Source: Planctomycetota bacterium (GTDB taxonomy: Bacteria > Planctomycetota > UBA1135 > GCA-002686595). From it: DNA of 48,390 nucleotides. The stretch lies in the NCBI GenBank assembly GCA_029259605.1, contig JAJDEV010000005.1, forward strand, positions 1 through 48,390. The letters run 5' to 3'. Positions 9,612 through 17,153 of the stretch are shown one piece after another. The translations under genes and the position numbers were made by a program. Each line of letters opens with the position of its first letter. The stretch's first letter is position 1. The notes beneath the pieces were generated by a model that did not search any database, was not told the DNA's origin, and worked only from the letters and a program-made list of their open reading frames with translations.

Positions 9612-11078
9612 ATGAGCGCGGAGAAGAAGGACAAGCGCCATCCGTGGCGCGAGAACATCGAGGCGTTGACGATGGCGATCGCCGTCGCGCTGCTCTTCAA
9701 GTACTTCATCCTCGAGATCAGCAAGATCCCGAGCGGCTCGATGCAGCCCACGCTGATGGGCAGTCCGGAAACGAGCGTCTTCGACCGCATCGTCGTCGAC
9801 AAGCTCTCGTTCCACTATCGCGACCCGAAACGCTTCGAGATCGTCGTCTTCAAGCACCCGCTCGAGCGCTCGCGCGTGATGGTCAAGCGCCTGGTCGGAA
9901 TGCCCGGTGAGGAGCTCAAGATCGAGCACGGCGACCTGTGGACGCGGCCGGACGCGAGTTCGAGCTGGACAATCCTGCGGCGCCCGCCCGCCGTGCAAGC
10001 GGAGATGTGGAAGTCGCTCGAGCAGCGGGACCGCAAGCACTCGAACTGGCGCACGGTCGAAGCCGGCGGCGACTGGCGCATGACCGAACGCGACATCCTC
10101 GCGCGCGGGGACGGCCGGGCGCGCTTTCGCGTGGACGATCCGTCGATCACGAACCGCTACACCGACGGCTACCCCGACGCGCTCCGCAACGAGCTCACCG
10201 AGTACGTCGGTCCGGGCACGACCGCCGTCAGCGACCTACGCCTCGAGGGCGAGGTCGAGGTGACGACCGGAACGTCGAGCGTCTCGTTCACGCTCACCGA
10301 GGGTCGCATGCGCTACGACTTCTACCTCGTGTCGCCCGACGAGGGAGGCGCACCGTTCGTGCGCATCAGCGACGAGCGTGGCGGATCGGAACCGCGCGTC
10401 GTCCGCGCCGAGGGAGACGCGGCCGAACCGATCGCGTTCGGCGAGAGCGTGCGCTTCGCGGTCGAGAACCTCGACGATCGGCTGACCTTCGAGATCGACG
10501 GCGACGTGGTCGTCCAGACCGACGTCGCCGCGTCCGCGGACTCCACGAGCTCGGTCTCGATCGCCATCGTCGGCACGGCGGCCGAGTTCGACGACCTGAT
10601 GCTCTACCGCGACGTGCACTACACCGACGGCAACCCGAACGACTTCGACTCGACGTGGACGGCCGTCATCCCCGAGGGGCACTACGTCATGCTCGGCGAC
10701 AACACGCTCGACTCGGCCGACGGGCGCGACTGGCGCAGCGTCTCGCTCGAGTGGACGGACGAGAGCGGCGCCCACCAGGTCGAGGGCAACTACCGACCGG
10801 GCCAGGTGCAGGGCAATCCGAACGCGACCACGATCGCCGGCGAGCGCGGCCTCTCCTTCCGCAACATCGCCGGGGACCTCTGCTGGGTGGCCGAGTCGCA
10901 GATCGGCGCGTCGAGCCGTCCCCTGCTCGACACGATCCACCGCACGAACTCGGGGCCGCCCGTCCCCGGCAAGGCCGCGCCGCTCGTGCCCCGCGAGCTG
11001 ATCCAGGGCCGCGCCGTCGCCGTGTTCTGGCCCATCAGTCCGTCCCGCGGACTGTGGCGCCGGGCCTGGTTGCACTGA
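9612..11078 (+). CDS. lepB: Signal peptidase I, second tandem copy, with the same insertion
   Basis: Paralogue of the preceding gene, 488 aa and alignable end to end: WRENIEAL membrane helix, catalytic Ser43 (PSGSMQPTL), Lys92 (MVKRLVGMPGEE), GDN at 362-364 (HYVMLGDNTLDSADG), and the shared C-terminus LIQGRAVAVFWPI. The beta-rich insertion (about residues 111-345) is also present, with the matching FAVENLDDRLTFEIDG and EFDDLMLYRDVHYT, so it predates the duplication. Both catalytic dyads are intact, so both copies are probably active, perhaps on different substrates. ATG at 9612, 1 nt after the previous stop. Last gene of the rph operon. Confidence 0.9.
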   Translation: MSAEKKDKRHPWRENIEALTMAIAVALLFKYFILEISKIPSGSMQPTLMGSPETSVFDRIVVDKLSFHYRDPKRFEIVVFKHPLERSRVMVKRLVGMPGEELKIEHGDLWTRPDASSSWTILRRPPAVQAEMWKSLEQRDRKHSNWRTVEAGGDWRMTERDILARGDGRARFRVDDPSITNRYTDGYPDALRNELTEYVGPGTTAVSDLRLEGEVEVTTGTSSVSFTLTEGRMRYDFYLVSPDEGGAPFVRISDERGGSEPRVVRAEGDAAEPIAFGESVRFAVENLDDRLTFEIDGDVVVQTDVAASADSTSSVSIAIVGTAAEFDDLMLYRDVHYTDGNPNDFDSTWTAVIPEGHYVMLGDNTLDSADGRDWRSVSLEWTDESGAHQVEGNYRPGQVQGNPNATTIAGERGLSFRNIAGDLCWVAESQIGASSRPLLDTIHRTNSGPPVPGKAAPLVPRELIQGRAVAVFWPISPSRGLWRRAWLH

Positions 11079-11139
11079 CCGAACTCCCTGCAAGTACGGA
11101 ACTTGTGGACGCGGTCGATTCGCGCGCGGGAGCCGCCGC

Positions 11140-11148
11140 TTATCCACA
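11140..11148 (+). promoter_or_regulatory. DnaA-box-like sequence (TTATCCACA)
   Basis: Exact match to the bacterial consensus DnaA box. A single 9-mer can occur by chance, but AT-containing words are rare in DNA of this GC content. It could be part of a titration or regulatory site. See the related words at 11371-11390. Confidence 0.4.
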
Positions 11149-11370
11149 CCGGCGCGGCGAGCGCGCTTCGGCGTCCGAGCTGAGAACGAGGGGGTCCCGC
11201 CGTGGCAAGTCCCCACGCCGCGTTTTCTCCCGCGTTCCCATTGTTGGGTGCGGATCCGCTTCCATGGCAGCCAGTTAGGCATTTGCGGACTTCCCATCCG
11301 CCGCCCCGAACCCGGTCGTCCCGATCCCGCGCACGCCCCCTCTCCACCGTGCGGGTTCGCACGACCGCGC

Positions 11371-11390
11371 TTCTCCACGAGTTGTCCACA
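11371..11390 (+). promoter_or_regulatory. Pair of degenerate DnaA-box-like sequences
   Basis: TTCTCCACG (11371-11379) and TTGTCCACA (11382-11390) lie 2 nt apart in the same orientation as the perfect box at 11140. TTGTCCACA differs from the consensus at one position. No AT-rich unwinding element is adjacent, and dnaA/dnaN are not in the window. Confidence 0.3.
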
Positions 11391-11496
11391 ATTCGCAGCG
11401 ACGACGCGCATTCGCTCGAACCGTCCGAGAAGGGGCAACGCGCGCAGCGCGAATTCCGCGCCCTTCGAGGATGTCGTGCGTTCCACCACGGCCTGC

Positions 11497-11502
11497 TAGG
11501 CT
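11497..11502 (+). promoter_or_regulatory. Putative -10 element for lptB (TAGGCT)
   Basis: TAGGCT ends 6 nt before the lptB ATG, so transcription would start at or next to the start codon (leaderless mRNA). The same GCTAGGCTGC word precedes the gene at 24879. No convincing -35 hexamer is seen. Confidence 0.4.
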
Positions 11503-11508
11503 GCCCCC

Positions 11509-12309
11509 ATGCCTCGCCCCCCCAAGCCGGAGCGCCATCCGGACGCCCTGCTCGAGTCGCGCTCGCTCGTGAAGGCCTATCGCCGTCGCCGCGTCGTGGA
11601 CGGGGTGACCTTCCACGTGTCGGCGGGTGAGATCGTGGGCCTCCTCGGCCCCAACGGTGCCGGAAAGACGACCTCGTTCCGCATGACCGTCGGCCTCGTC
11701 AAGCCGGACGCGGGCGAGGTCTGGATGCGCGGCAAGGAGTGCTCGCGCCTGCCGATGTTCAAGCGCGCGCGGCTCGGAATGGGCTATCTGCCCCAGGAGC
11801 CGAGCATCTTCCGGCGCATGACCGTGCGCCAGAACGTGATCGCGGTCCTCGAAGCGATGCCCCTCTCGCGCCGGGAGCGGCACGCGCGCGCGGCCGAGAT
11901 CCTCGACGAGCTGGATCTCGGGCACCTGGCGAGCAACGTCGCGGAGACCCTCTCGGGTGGCGAACGCCGGCGGCTCGAGATCTGCCGCGCCCTGGCCAGC
12001 GATCCGTCGATCCTCTTGCTCGACGAACCCTTCGCGGGCGTCGACCCGATCGCGGTCGAGGAGATCCAGACCCTGATCCTCGAGCTCCGCGAGCGCGGGA
12101 TCGGAATCCTGATCACGGACCACAACGTCCGCGAGACGCTCCAGAGCACCGACCGCGCGTACATCATCCACCAGGGCCAGATCCTGCGCGAAGGCACCGC
12201 GGCCGACCTCATCGCCGACCCACGCGTGCGCGAGGTCTACCTCGGCAAGAGCTTCGACGTCCCCGAGACGCGTGGCGTCTCCGTCGAGGAGCAGCGCGAG
12301 CTCGGCTAG
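11509..12309 (+). CDS. lptB: LptB-type ABC transporter ATP-binding protein
   Basis: Cytoplasmic ATPase of the lipopolysaccharide export machine, which normally works with LptF/LptG. 266 aa. Seen: Walker A GPNGAGKT (47-54), Q-loop YLPQEPSIFRRMTV, signature LSGGE (148-152), Walker B with D172-E173 in LLLDEPFAGVDPIAVEEI, and H-loop H205 in ILITDHNVRETL. The PSIFR(R/K)(M/L)TV and FAGVDPIAV(E/D)(E/D)I blocks are characteristic of LptB rather than branched-chain amino acid transporters. No other lpt gene is in the window, so it is a stand-alone lptB. It implies an outer membrane carrying LPS or a related lipid. ATG 11509 is preceded closely by a TAGGCT -10 word. Confidence 0.92.
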   Translation: MPRPPKPERHPDALLESRSLVKAYRRRRVVDGVTFHVSAGEIVGLLGPNGAGKTTSFRMTVGLVKPDAGEVWMRGKECSRLPMFKRARLGMGYLPQEPSIFRRMTVRQNVIAVLEAMPLSRRERHARAAEILDELDLGHLASNVAETLSGGERRRLEICRALASDPSILLLDEPFAGVDPIAVEEIQTLILELRERGIGILITDHNVRETLQSTDRAYIIHQGQILREGTAADLIADPRVREVYLGKSFDVPETRGVSVEEQRELG

Positions 12310-12338
12310 CGGGTCGAGCGACGAGCCCCATCTCGCGG

Positions 12339-12367
12339 TTGTCGGGCGCGCGCGGCACCGATAGGAT
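12339..12367 (+). promoter_or_regulatory. Putative sigma-70-type promoter for etfBA
   Basis: TTGTCG (12339-12344), a 17-nt spacer and TAGGAT (12362-12367) form the best-spaced -35/-10 pair I found in the window. Transcription would begin about 12374, leaving a leader of about 105 nt before etfB. Confidence 0.5.
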
Positions 12368-12478
12368 GTTCGGCCTTTTCGCCAGGATGCCCCCGGCGAA
12401 CTCGTTCGCAGCGGGACCGCTCCCGCCCCTCACCGATCCCCCCCCGGGGCGGTGGCCGGCCCTTTCAGGTTTCGGAAC

Positions 12479-13231
12479 ATGAATATCGTCGCATGCATGA
12501 AGCGAGTCCCGACGACGGAGCTCGTGGCCAAGGTCGGCGCCGACGGAAAGCACCTCGACGCGTCCGGCGTCCAGTACATGGTCTCGTTCTACGACGAAAT
12601 CGCCGTCGAAGAGGCGGTCAAGACCAAGGAGAAGCACGGCGGTGAGGTCACCGTGCTCACGCTCGGCCCGTCCGACGCCGCGAAGGAGCTGCGCGAGTGC
12701 CTCGCCAAGGGCGCGGACAAGGGCGTGATCCTGACCGACGACAGCTGGTCGGACCGCGACGCGCACAGCACGGCCGAGGCGTTGAAGGCCAAGATCGAAG
12801 AGCTGGGCGCCGACGTCGTGTTCTGCGGCCGCGTCGCCACCGACCGCGACAGCGCGTCGGTCGGTCCGATGCTCGCGACCATGCTCGGCTGGGCCTGCGT
12901 GACCGACGTCGTCGAGCTCGACCTCGAGGCGGACAAGGGCACGGCCAAGCGCGAAGCGGACGGCGGCATCGAGACCTACGCGTTCGCGCTGCCCGCGGTG
13001 ATCACGTGCCAGAAGGACCTGAACGAGCCGCGCTACGCCGGCCTCAAGGGAATCATGGCCGCGAAGAAGAAGCCGATCGACGAGTCGCCGGCCCCGGCCG
13101 CTTCGAACCAAGCCGAAGTCCTCGCGCTCGAGCTGCCGCCGGCACGTCCGGACGGTCGCATCCTCGGCGAAGGCGCCGCCGCCGTCCCCGCGTTGATCGA
13201 CGCGCTCCGCAACGAAGCCAAGGTCCTGTAG
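12479..13231 (+). CDS. etfB: Electron transfer flavoprotein, beta subunit
   Basis: Beta subunit of the soluble heterodimeric flavoprotein that takes electrons from acyl-CoA and related dehydrogenases and passes them to ETF:quinone oxidoreductase. 250 aa from ATG 12479. Seen: N-terminal MNIVACMKRVPTTE, the AMP/adenine-binding-type fold, GRVATDRDSASVGPMLA, the recognition-loop region LPAVITCQKDLNEPRYAGLKGIMAAKKKPI, and a C-terminal tail. It is followed by etfA 25 nt downstream on the same strand, the standard order. No dehydrogenase partner is encoded nearby. Confidence 0.95.
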   Translation: MNIVACMKRVPTTELVAKVGADGKHLDASGVQYMVSFYDEIAVEEAVKTKEKHGGEVTVLTLGPSDAAKELRECLAKGADKGVILTDDSWSDRDAHSTAEALKAKIEELGADVVFCGRVATDRDSASVGPMLATMLGWACVTDVVELDLEADKGTAKREADGGIETYAFALPAVITCQKDLNEPRYAGLKGIMAAKKKPIDESPAPAASNQAEVLALELPPARPDGRILGEGAAAVPALIDALRNEAKVL

Positions 13232-13256
13232 CAGGACTCCAAACAGAAGCACACTC

Positions 13257-14204
13257 ATGTCCACCATCGTTGTTTTCGTCGAGCACGCTGACGGCTCCGT
13301 CAAACGCGCCAGCCTCGAAGCCCTCGGAGCCGCGCGCGCCGCTTCGAATCAAGTGATCGCGGTCCTCTGTGGCGACGGAGCCAAGGCCGCCGCCGCCGGA
13401 GCGAACGGCGCGTCGAAGGCCGTCGTCCTAGGCGGCGCCAGCACGAGCCCCGACGCGGTCGCCCAGGCGATCGCCGCCGTCGCCACCGACTCGAACGCGA
13501 AGGCGTTCGTGGCCTCGGCGACGTCGAGCGGCCGCGACCTGGCGCCGCGCGTCGCCGCCAACCTCGAGTCCACGCTGCTCAGCGACTGCGTCGAGTTCAC
13601 GGCCGACGGCGACGCCTTCACGGTCAAGCGCCCGTGGCTCGCCGGCAAGCTGATCGCCACGATGCGCTCGAACGCGAAGGTCGCGTGCGCGACGCTGCGC
13701 CGCAACGCGTTCGCGCCCTCGGACGCGGACGGCCCGGGCGAGATCGTCGACGGCGCCGACGTTGGCGCAGGCAAGGCGACGCTCACCGGCATCGAAGCGA
13801 AGCAGGGCGGCGCGATCGACGTCGCCGAAGCCCCGGTCGTCGTCTCCGGCGGCCGCGGCATGAAAGAGCCCGAGCACTTCGCCCTGATCGAAGGCCTCGC
13901 CGCCGCCTTCGGCAACGCCGCCGTCGGTGCGAGCCGCGCCGTCGTCGACGCCGGCTGGCGCCCGCACTCCGAGCAGGTCGGCCAAACCGGCAAGACCGTC
14001 GCCCCGCAGCTCTACATCGCGATCGGTATCTCGGGCGCGATCCAACACCTCGCGGGCATGAAGACCTCGAAGGTGATCGTCGCGATCAACAAGGACGCCG
14101 AGGCGCCGATCTTCAAGGTCGCGGACTACGGCATCGTCGGCGATGCGTTCGAGATCGTTCCGGCGCTCACGGAAGAGATCAAGCGGATCAAGGCCGAGGG
14201 GTAG
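13257..14204 (+). CDS. etfA: Electron transfer flavoprotein, alpha subunit
   Basis: FAD-binding partner of EtfB. 315 aa. Seen: N-terminal [23 protein letters not shown] in two blocks, then the C-terminal FAD domain: [45 protein letters not shown], the flavin-site [11 protein letters not shown], and [20 protein letters not shown]. All expected FAD contacts are present, so this is a conventional redox ETF. The stop is followed at once by repeat locus R1. Confidence 0.96.
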   Translation: MSTIVVFVEHADGSVKRASLEALGAARAASNQVIAVLCGDGAKAAAAGANGASKAVVLGGASTSPDAVAQAIAAVATDSNAKAFVASATSSGRDLAPRVAANLESTLLSDCVEFTADGDAFTVKRPWLAGKLIATMRSNAKVACATLRRNAFAPSDADGPGEIVDGADVGAGKATLTGIEAKQGGAIDVAEAPVVVSGGRGMKEPEHFALIEGLAAAFGNAAVGASRAVVDAGWRPHSEQVGQTGKTVAPQLYIAIGISGAIQHLAGMKTSKVIVAINKDAEAPIFKVADYGIVGDAFEIVPALTEEIKRIKAEG

Positions 14205-14212
14205 GGAACGGT

Positions 14213-14522
14213 GTCGTTCCGGCGATCGCATCGCGGGGGGACGTTCCGAACGTGCTCCTGTGCGCTGGTGGAAGTTCCAGGGACGGGGAGTTGTTGACGC
14301 TCCTCTGATCGTGACGGTCCGGGTGGTTCCGGCGATCGAATCGCAGAGGGAAGTTCCGAACGCGTTCCTCTCCTCTGTTGGAAGTCCTGGGGACGGGGAG
14401 TTGTTGACGTTCCTCTGATCGTGACGGTCCGGGTGGTTCCGCCGATCGAATCGCAGAGGGAAGTTCCGAACGCGTTCCTCTCCTCCGTTGGATCTCTCAG
14501 AGGCGGGGAGTCGTTGACGTTC
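14213..14522 (+). repeat. 110-bp tandem repeat, three copies (R1, module a)
   Basis: Units begin at 14213, 14323 and 14433, with an exact 110-bp period marked by the recurring words GTTCCG, CGATCG, AGTTCCGAACG, GACGGGGAG and GTTGACG. Units 2 and 3 are nearly identical over their first 60 bases; unit 1 is more diverged. The last unit is cut after GACGTTC and joins the hairpin module. 110 is not a multiple of 3, so a tandem protein repeat is excluded. It begins 8 nt after the etfA stop. Related units occur in R2 (47504-47758). Confidence 0.85.
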
Positions 14523-14691
14523 TCTATCGATTCACGCGCAGCGCTTCGCGCTGCTGCGGCACAGGCTCGCTTCGCTCGCGTGCCGCGGTTCGCAACGGCC
14601 CAGGGGTTTACACGGCAGCTCTACGGTCTTCGGAACGGGCGATGAGACGTTCGGGGGCTTGTCACCGGAGTGCGGCGGGCTGGTTGCGCGC
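14523..14691 (+). repeat. Double-hairpin module b-c (R1 copy)
   Basis: Dispersed module shared with R2 (47759-47925 direct and 48244-48390 inverted). It contains hairpin 1, GCAGCGC-TTC-GCGCTGC (14538-14554). Hairpin 2 has GCGGCAC (14556-14562) pairing with GTGCCGC (14580-14586) around a loop with GGCTCGCTTCGCTCGC. Next come conserved ggttcgcaacgg and ggggtttacacggca words, then module c starting at GGAACGGGCGATGAGACG. The AT-containing left boundary TATCGATTCAC is identical in all copies. Confidence 0.85.
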
Positions 14692-14752
14692 GGGGCGCCG
14701 CGAAGCGGCGCGTGCCGTGCAGCGGCGCGATAGCGCCGCGCTAAATGGTGGG

Positions 14753-14847
14753 GACGTGCCCGAGTCCCCGAACCGGACATTGTTGCCGTTGGGAGTGCCG
14801 GAGACCGGCACATGCCGTTGCGCCGACGACCAGCTCGTACGGGAGCG
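14753..14847 (+). repeat. 95-bp module d, direct arm (R1)
   Basis: Matches the inverted arm at 15036-15130 over exactly 95 bases with about 10 mismatches, and matches R2 47967-48061. It starts GACGTGCCCGAGTCC and ends with CGTACGGGAGCG. With the inverted arm it would form a long stem around about 190 bases. Confidence 0.8.
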
Positions 14848-15035
14848 CGCCGCCATGGGAGCGCGCGCGGGCGGTCACGCCCGCGCGTCGTGCGGCGGGC
14901 GCGAAAGCGCGGGAGCGACCGCGCCGGGCGAAGACCGTGTGCGCTGCGGACAACACCGGATGCGGATCCATTGTGTTGCCCCGAGTCGACGCACCGTGCT
15001 CCCGCATCACGCGCCAGGCTTCGCCTGAGCGCGCG

Positions 15036-15130
15036 CGCTCCCGTACGAGCTGGTCGCTCGCGCAACGGCAGGTGTCGGTCTCCGGCACTTCCAACGGCGA
15101 CAACGTCGGGTTCGAGGACTCGGGCACGTC
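15036..15130 (-). repeat. 95-bp module d, inverted arm (R1)
   Basis: Reverse complement of module d; see the direct arm. Roughly 90 percent identical by hand alignment. Differences are scattered, as expected of an old duplication rather than a recent insertion. Confidence 0.8.
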
Positions 15131-15131
15131 T

Positions 15132-15162
15132 GCAACACGGGCTCGCTGCGCTCGCGTGTTGC
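15132..15162 (-). terminator. Hairpin at the 3' end of the coiled-coil gene
   Basis: GCAACACG (15132-15139) pairs perfectly with CGTGTTGC (15155-15162). The 15-nt loop is almost identical to the loop of hairpin 2 in modules b. It lies 8 nt beyond the stop of the minus-strand gene at 15171, so it is a plausible intrinsic (T-run-less) terminator or 3'-end stabiliser. Compared with hairpin 2, two neighbouring stem pairs change from G-C to A-T on both sides. Confidence 0.5.
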
Positions 15163-15170
15163 GGACGCGC

Positions 15171-16793
15171 TCAGCGGCCGTCGAGTTCGGTCGGGTCGTA
15201 TTCTTCGACGACGCGGTCGTCGACGCGGCTCGGGAACGGCGGCTGGGGTTCGTCGACGTCGATGCGCTCCACATCGATGCGCACCGCGTCGGCGGGCAGG
15301 TCTTCGACCGGCCGCGGCTCGCTCGTGCCGCGCACCAGCTCGAGGAGTCGGGCGGTCTTGGCCTCGAGCTCCTCGTTCGATGCGCGCACTTCGTCGCGGA
15401 GTTCGTTCAGGCCGGACGCGGCCTTCTCGAGCGCGGAGTTGCGGCGTTGCAGTTCGTCGACTTCGAACTCGAGCGACTCGACACGCTGCTCGCGGGCTTT
15501 CAACTCGGTCGTGAGTTGCTGCAGGCGCGAGCGACTGTGGTCGGCGAAGTCGGTCATCTCCTGGGTCGCGCGCGTTTCGATCTCGAGTCGCGCGATCTCC
15601 GATTGACGCAGGCGCTCGCGGATCGAGTTGATCTGCTCCTCGTAGGCCGTCTTGACCTCGGCGACGCGTGCTTCGAAGCGCGTTTCGATCTCGCGCGAGT
15701 CGCGGGCGACCGCATCGGACGAGCGCTGCTTCTCTTCGAGATCGCGACAGTAGGCTTCGAGCTCGAGGACGCGCGCGGCGCTCTCCGCGAGCTCCTTGGC
15801 CGCGCTGCGCTCGACCGCCTCGCGCTTCTGTTCGATGCCTTCGACGAGCGCGTGCATCTCGTCGATTTGCAGCTCGAAGCTCTGCGACGCCTGCTCCAAC
15901 GCGTCGCGTCGCTCTTCCTCGGCGCGACTGTAGTCGCCGGCCGCGAGCAACGCGGCCTCGAGCTCGGCGATGCGCGCGTCGGCGCGGCTCTTGGCTTCGG
16001 CGAGTTCGACGGCCATGCGGTCGCGCTCGTCCTTCTGGAGCTTGGCCTCGTGCCGCAGCTCGACCACTTGGGCCAGGAGCTCCTTGCTGGTTTCGACGAG
16101 GCTCTTCTCGTGTTCGAGCACGAGGTGTGCGCGTTCGTCGTGCGCCTCGGTCAAGCGCTGCTCCAAGCGCGCGGCGCGTTCGTCTCCCGCCGTGCGCGCT
16201 TGCTCGAGCTCCGCGGAGACCTGCGCGAGGTCCGCGCGCACCGATTCGAGTCCACGGAGTTCGAGCTCGAGCTCCGCGATGCGCACGTCCTGGGCCAGTT
16301 CGTGCGCGCTCGGTTCGCTCTCGATCGGAATGTCGTCCGGTACCACGACCTCCACCGGAGCGCTCTCCACGCTCGGCGCGACGTCCGGTACCGGTTCCGG
16401 CGTGGCGGTCGCCGGCAGCACGTGCGGCATCGGAACCGCGGTCGCGTTGCCCGCGAGCTTCGGGTCGAGGAACTCGAACTGCTTCGTGAGCAGCATCGAG
16501 TGATCGTGCAACTGCTCCTGCAGAGCCGCGAACACCGCGCGAGACTCGGCCAGCGCCTCCTCGAGTCGCTGCATCTCCGGGCGCGCGTTGTCGAGGTGCG
16601 TCTTCAGGCCGCGGACGTCGGCGATGTCCTCGGTCAGCTCGTGGTGGACGCCTTGGATCTTGCGGCTCGCCAGAACGATCCGACGGCGCCACTCGCGTTC
16701 CTCGATGGCGTTCGAACGACGTTCACGTCGACCTTCGACGACGTCCTTCGCGAGCGAGCGAGGCGAAAACAGATTGCTGATCCAGCGTTTCAC
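15171..16793 (-). CDS. Long coiled-coil protein of unknown function
   Basis: Not a family I recognise. The protein is about 540 aa and strongly heptad-like, rich in Glu, Arg, Ala and Leu. Layout: N-terminal coiled coil (residues about 20-115), a Pro/Val-rich linker (PATATPEPVPDVAPSVESAPVEVVVP, seen as repeated P-V-E words), a second very long coiled coil of about 300 residues (for example RIAELELELRGLESVRADL), and a short acidic tail ending DDRVVEEYDPTELDGR. No signal peptide or membrane segment, so probably a cytoplasmic filament or scaffold protein. The start is uncertain: GTG 16793 (VKRWISNLFSPRSLAKD) is chosen because residues upstream look like arginine-rich non-coding translation, though the frame stays open to 17069. 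Confidence 0.6.
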   Translation of the reverse strand: MKRWISNLFSPRSLAKDVVEGRRERRSNAIEEREWRRRIVLASRKIQGVHHELTEDIADVRGLKTHLDNARPEMQRLEEALAESRAVFAALQEQLHDHSMLLTKQFEFLDPKLAGNATAVPMPHVLPATATPEPVPDVAPSVESAPVEVVVPDDIPIESEPSAHELAQDVRIAELELELRGLESVRADLAQVSAELEQARTAGDERAARLEQRLTEAHDERAHLVLEHEKSLVETSKELLAQVVELRHEAKLQKDERDRMAVELAEAKSRADARIAELEAALLAAGDYSRAEEERRDALEQASQSFELQIDEMHALVEGIEQKREAVERSAAKELAESAARVLELEAYCRDLEEKQRSSDAVARDSREIETRFEARVAEVKTAYEEQINSIRERLRQSEIARLEIETRATQEMTDFADHSRSRLQQLTTELKAREQRVESLEFEVDELQRRNSALEKAASGLNELRDEVRASNEELEAKTARLLELVRGTSEPRPVEDLPADAVRIDVERIDVDEPQPPFPSRVDDRVVEEYDPTELDGR

Positions 16794-17130
16794 GAGAACG
16801 CTCGCCGGACGTGCGTCGGGTATGCCTACTCGACGCGGACAAGGAGTCCGGTGGATGGTGAGCGCTCTCCTGTCTCGGACGTTCGGAGAGCCGAGGCGCA
16901 GACAACTTCGACGTTCTCTCGCGCAACGCTCCCGCGGCGCACCGAACCAGGAAGTCCTTTCCCGACGGCCGACGCACGACGCCACGATCGTGGAGTCGAA
17001 GAGCGCGTCGGGGTCGGACTCGCGTTCCGCCCAAGCGGCGGACCTCCCCCACCACCCACGTGTCGCCATCGCGCGTCGCGTCGCGATTCGTCATCGGGTC
17101 ACAGTCCCACGGTGAGACGGTCGAGATATG
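16794..17130. other. Non-coding stretch between divergent genes
   Basis: About 340 bases between the chosen start of the coiled-coil gene (-) and the metal-sensor operator (+). The frame of the coiled-coil gene stays open through it, but its translation (Arg/Ser/Cys-rich, no heptads) does not look coding. It should hold the minus-strand promoter; I see only a weak TAGGCA word at 16823-16828 (minus). No other feature is seen. Confidence 0.5.
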
Positions 17131-17147
17131 GTGTAGGGGGGTATACT
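17131..17147 (+). promoter_or_regulatory. G-tract operator overlapping the -10 box of the metal-sensor gene
   Basis: GTGTA-GGGGGG-TATAC (17131-17146) is a six-G tract flanked by inverted TA-containing arms, like known RcnR-class operators (TACT, G-tract, AGTA). It overlaps TATACT (17142-17147), a good -10 hexamer ending 6 nt before the ATG. Binding of the apo-repressor here would block the promoter directly. The transcript would be leaderless. Confidence 0.65.
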
Positions 17148-17153
17148 ACTCGC

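Larger units (their letters stand above)
11079..11508. other. Gene-free region between lepB2 and lptB
   Basis: 430 bases with no convincing ORF; the frames here read as extensions of shadows. It holds a small hairpin word CAAGT-ACGGA-ACTTG (near 11092-11106), one perfect and two imperfect DnaA-box-like words (annotated separately), and the lptB promoter at its end. Nothing else is recognised. Confidence 0.6.

Noticed and set aside
11079..11508. Chromosomal replication origin
   Set aside because: Only one perfect DnaA box, no AT-rich unwinding region, and no dnaA, dnaN, gyrB, parAB or rnpA nearby.
14205..14530. CRISPR array
   Set aside because: The repeats are contiguous 110-bp units with no short repeat/unique spacer alternation, and no cas genes are present.
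14421..15065. Small proteins in repeat locus R1 (for example frames reading ALRAAAAQARFARVPRF)
   Set aside because: The frames follow the repeated DNA, appear in both strands and R2 alike, have no ribosome-binding site, and their similarity is explained by near-identical nucleotides. The 110-bp unit would shift frame each copy.
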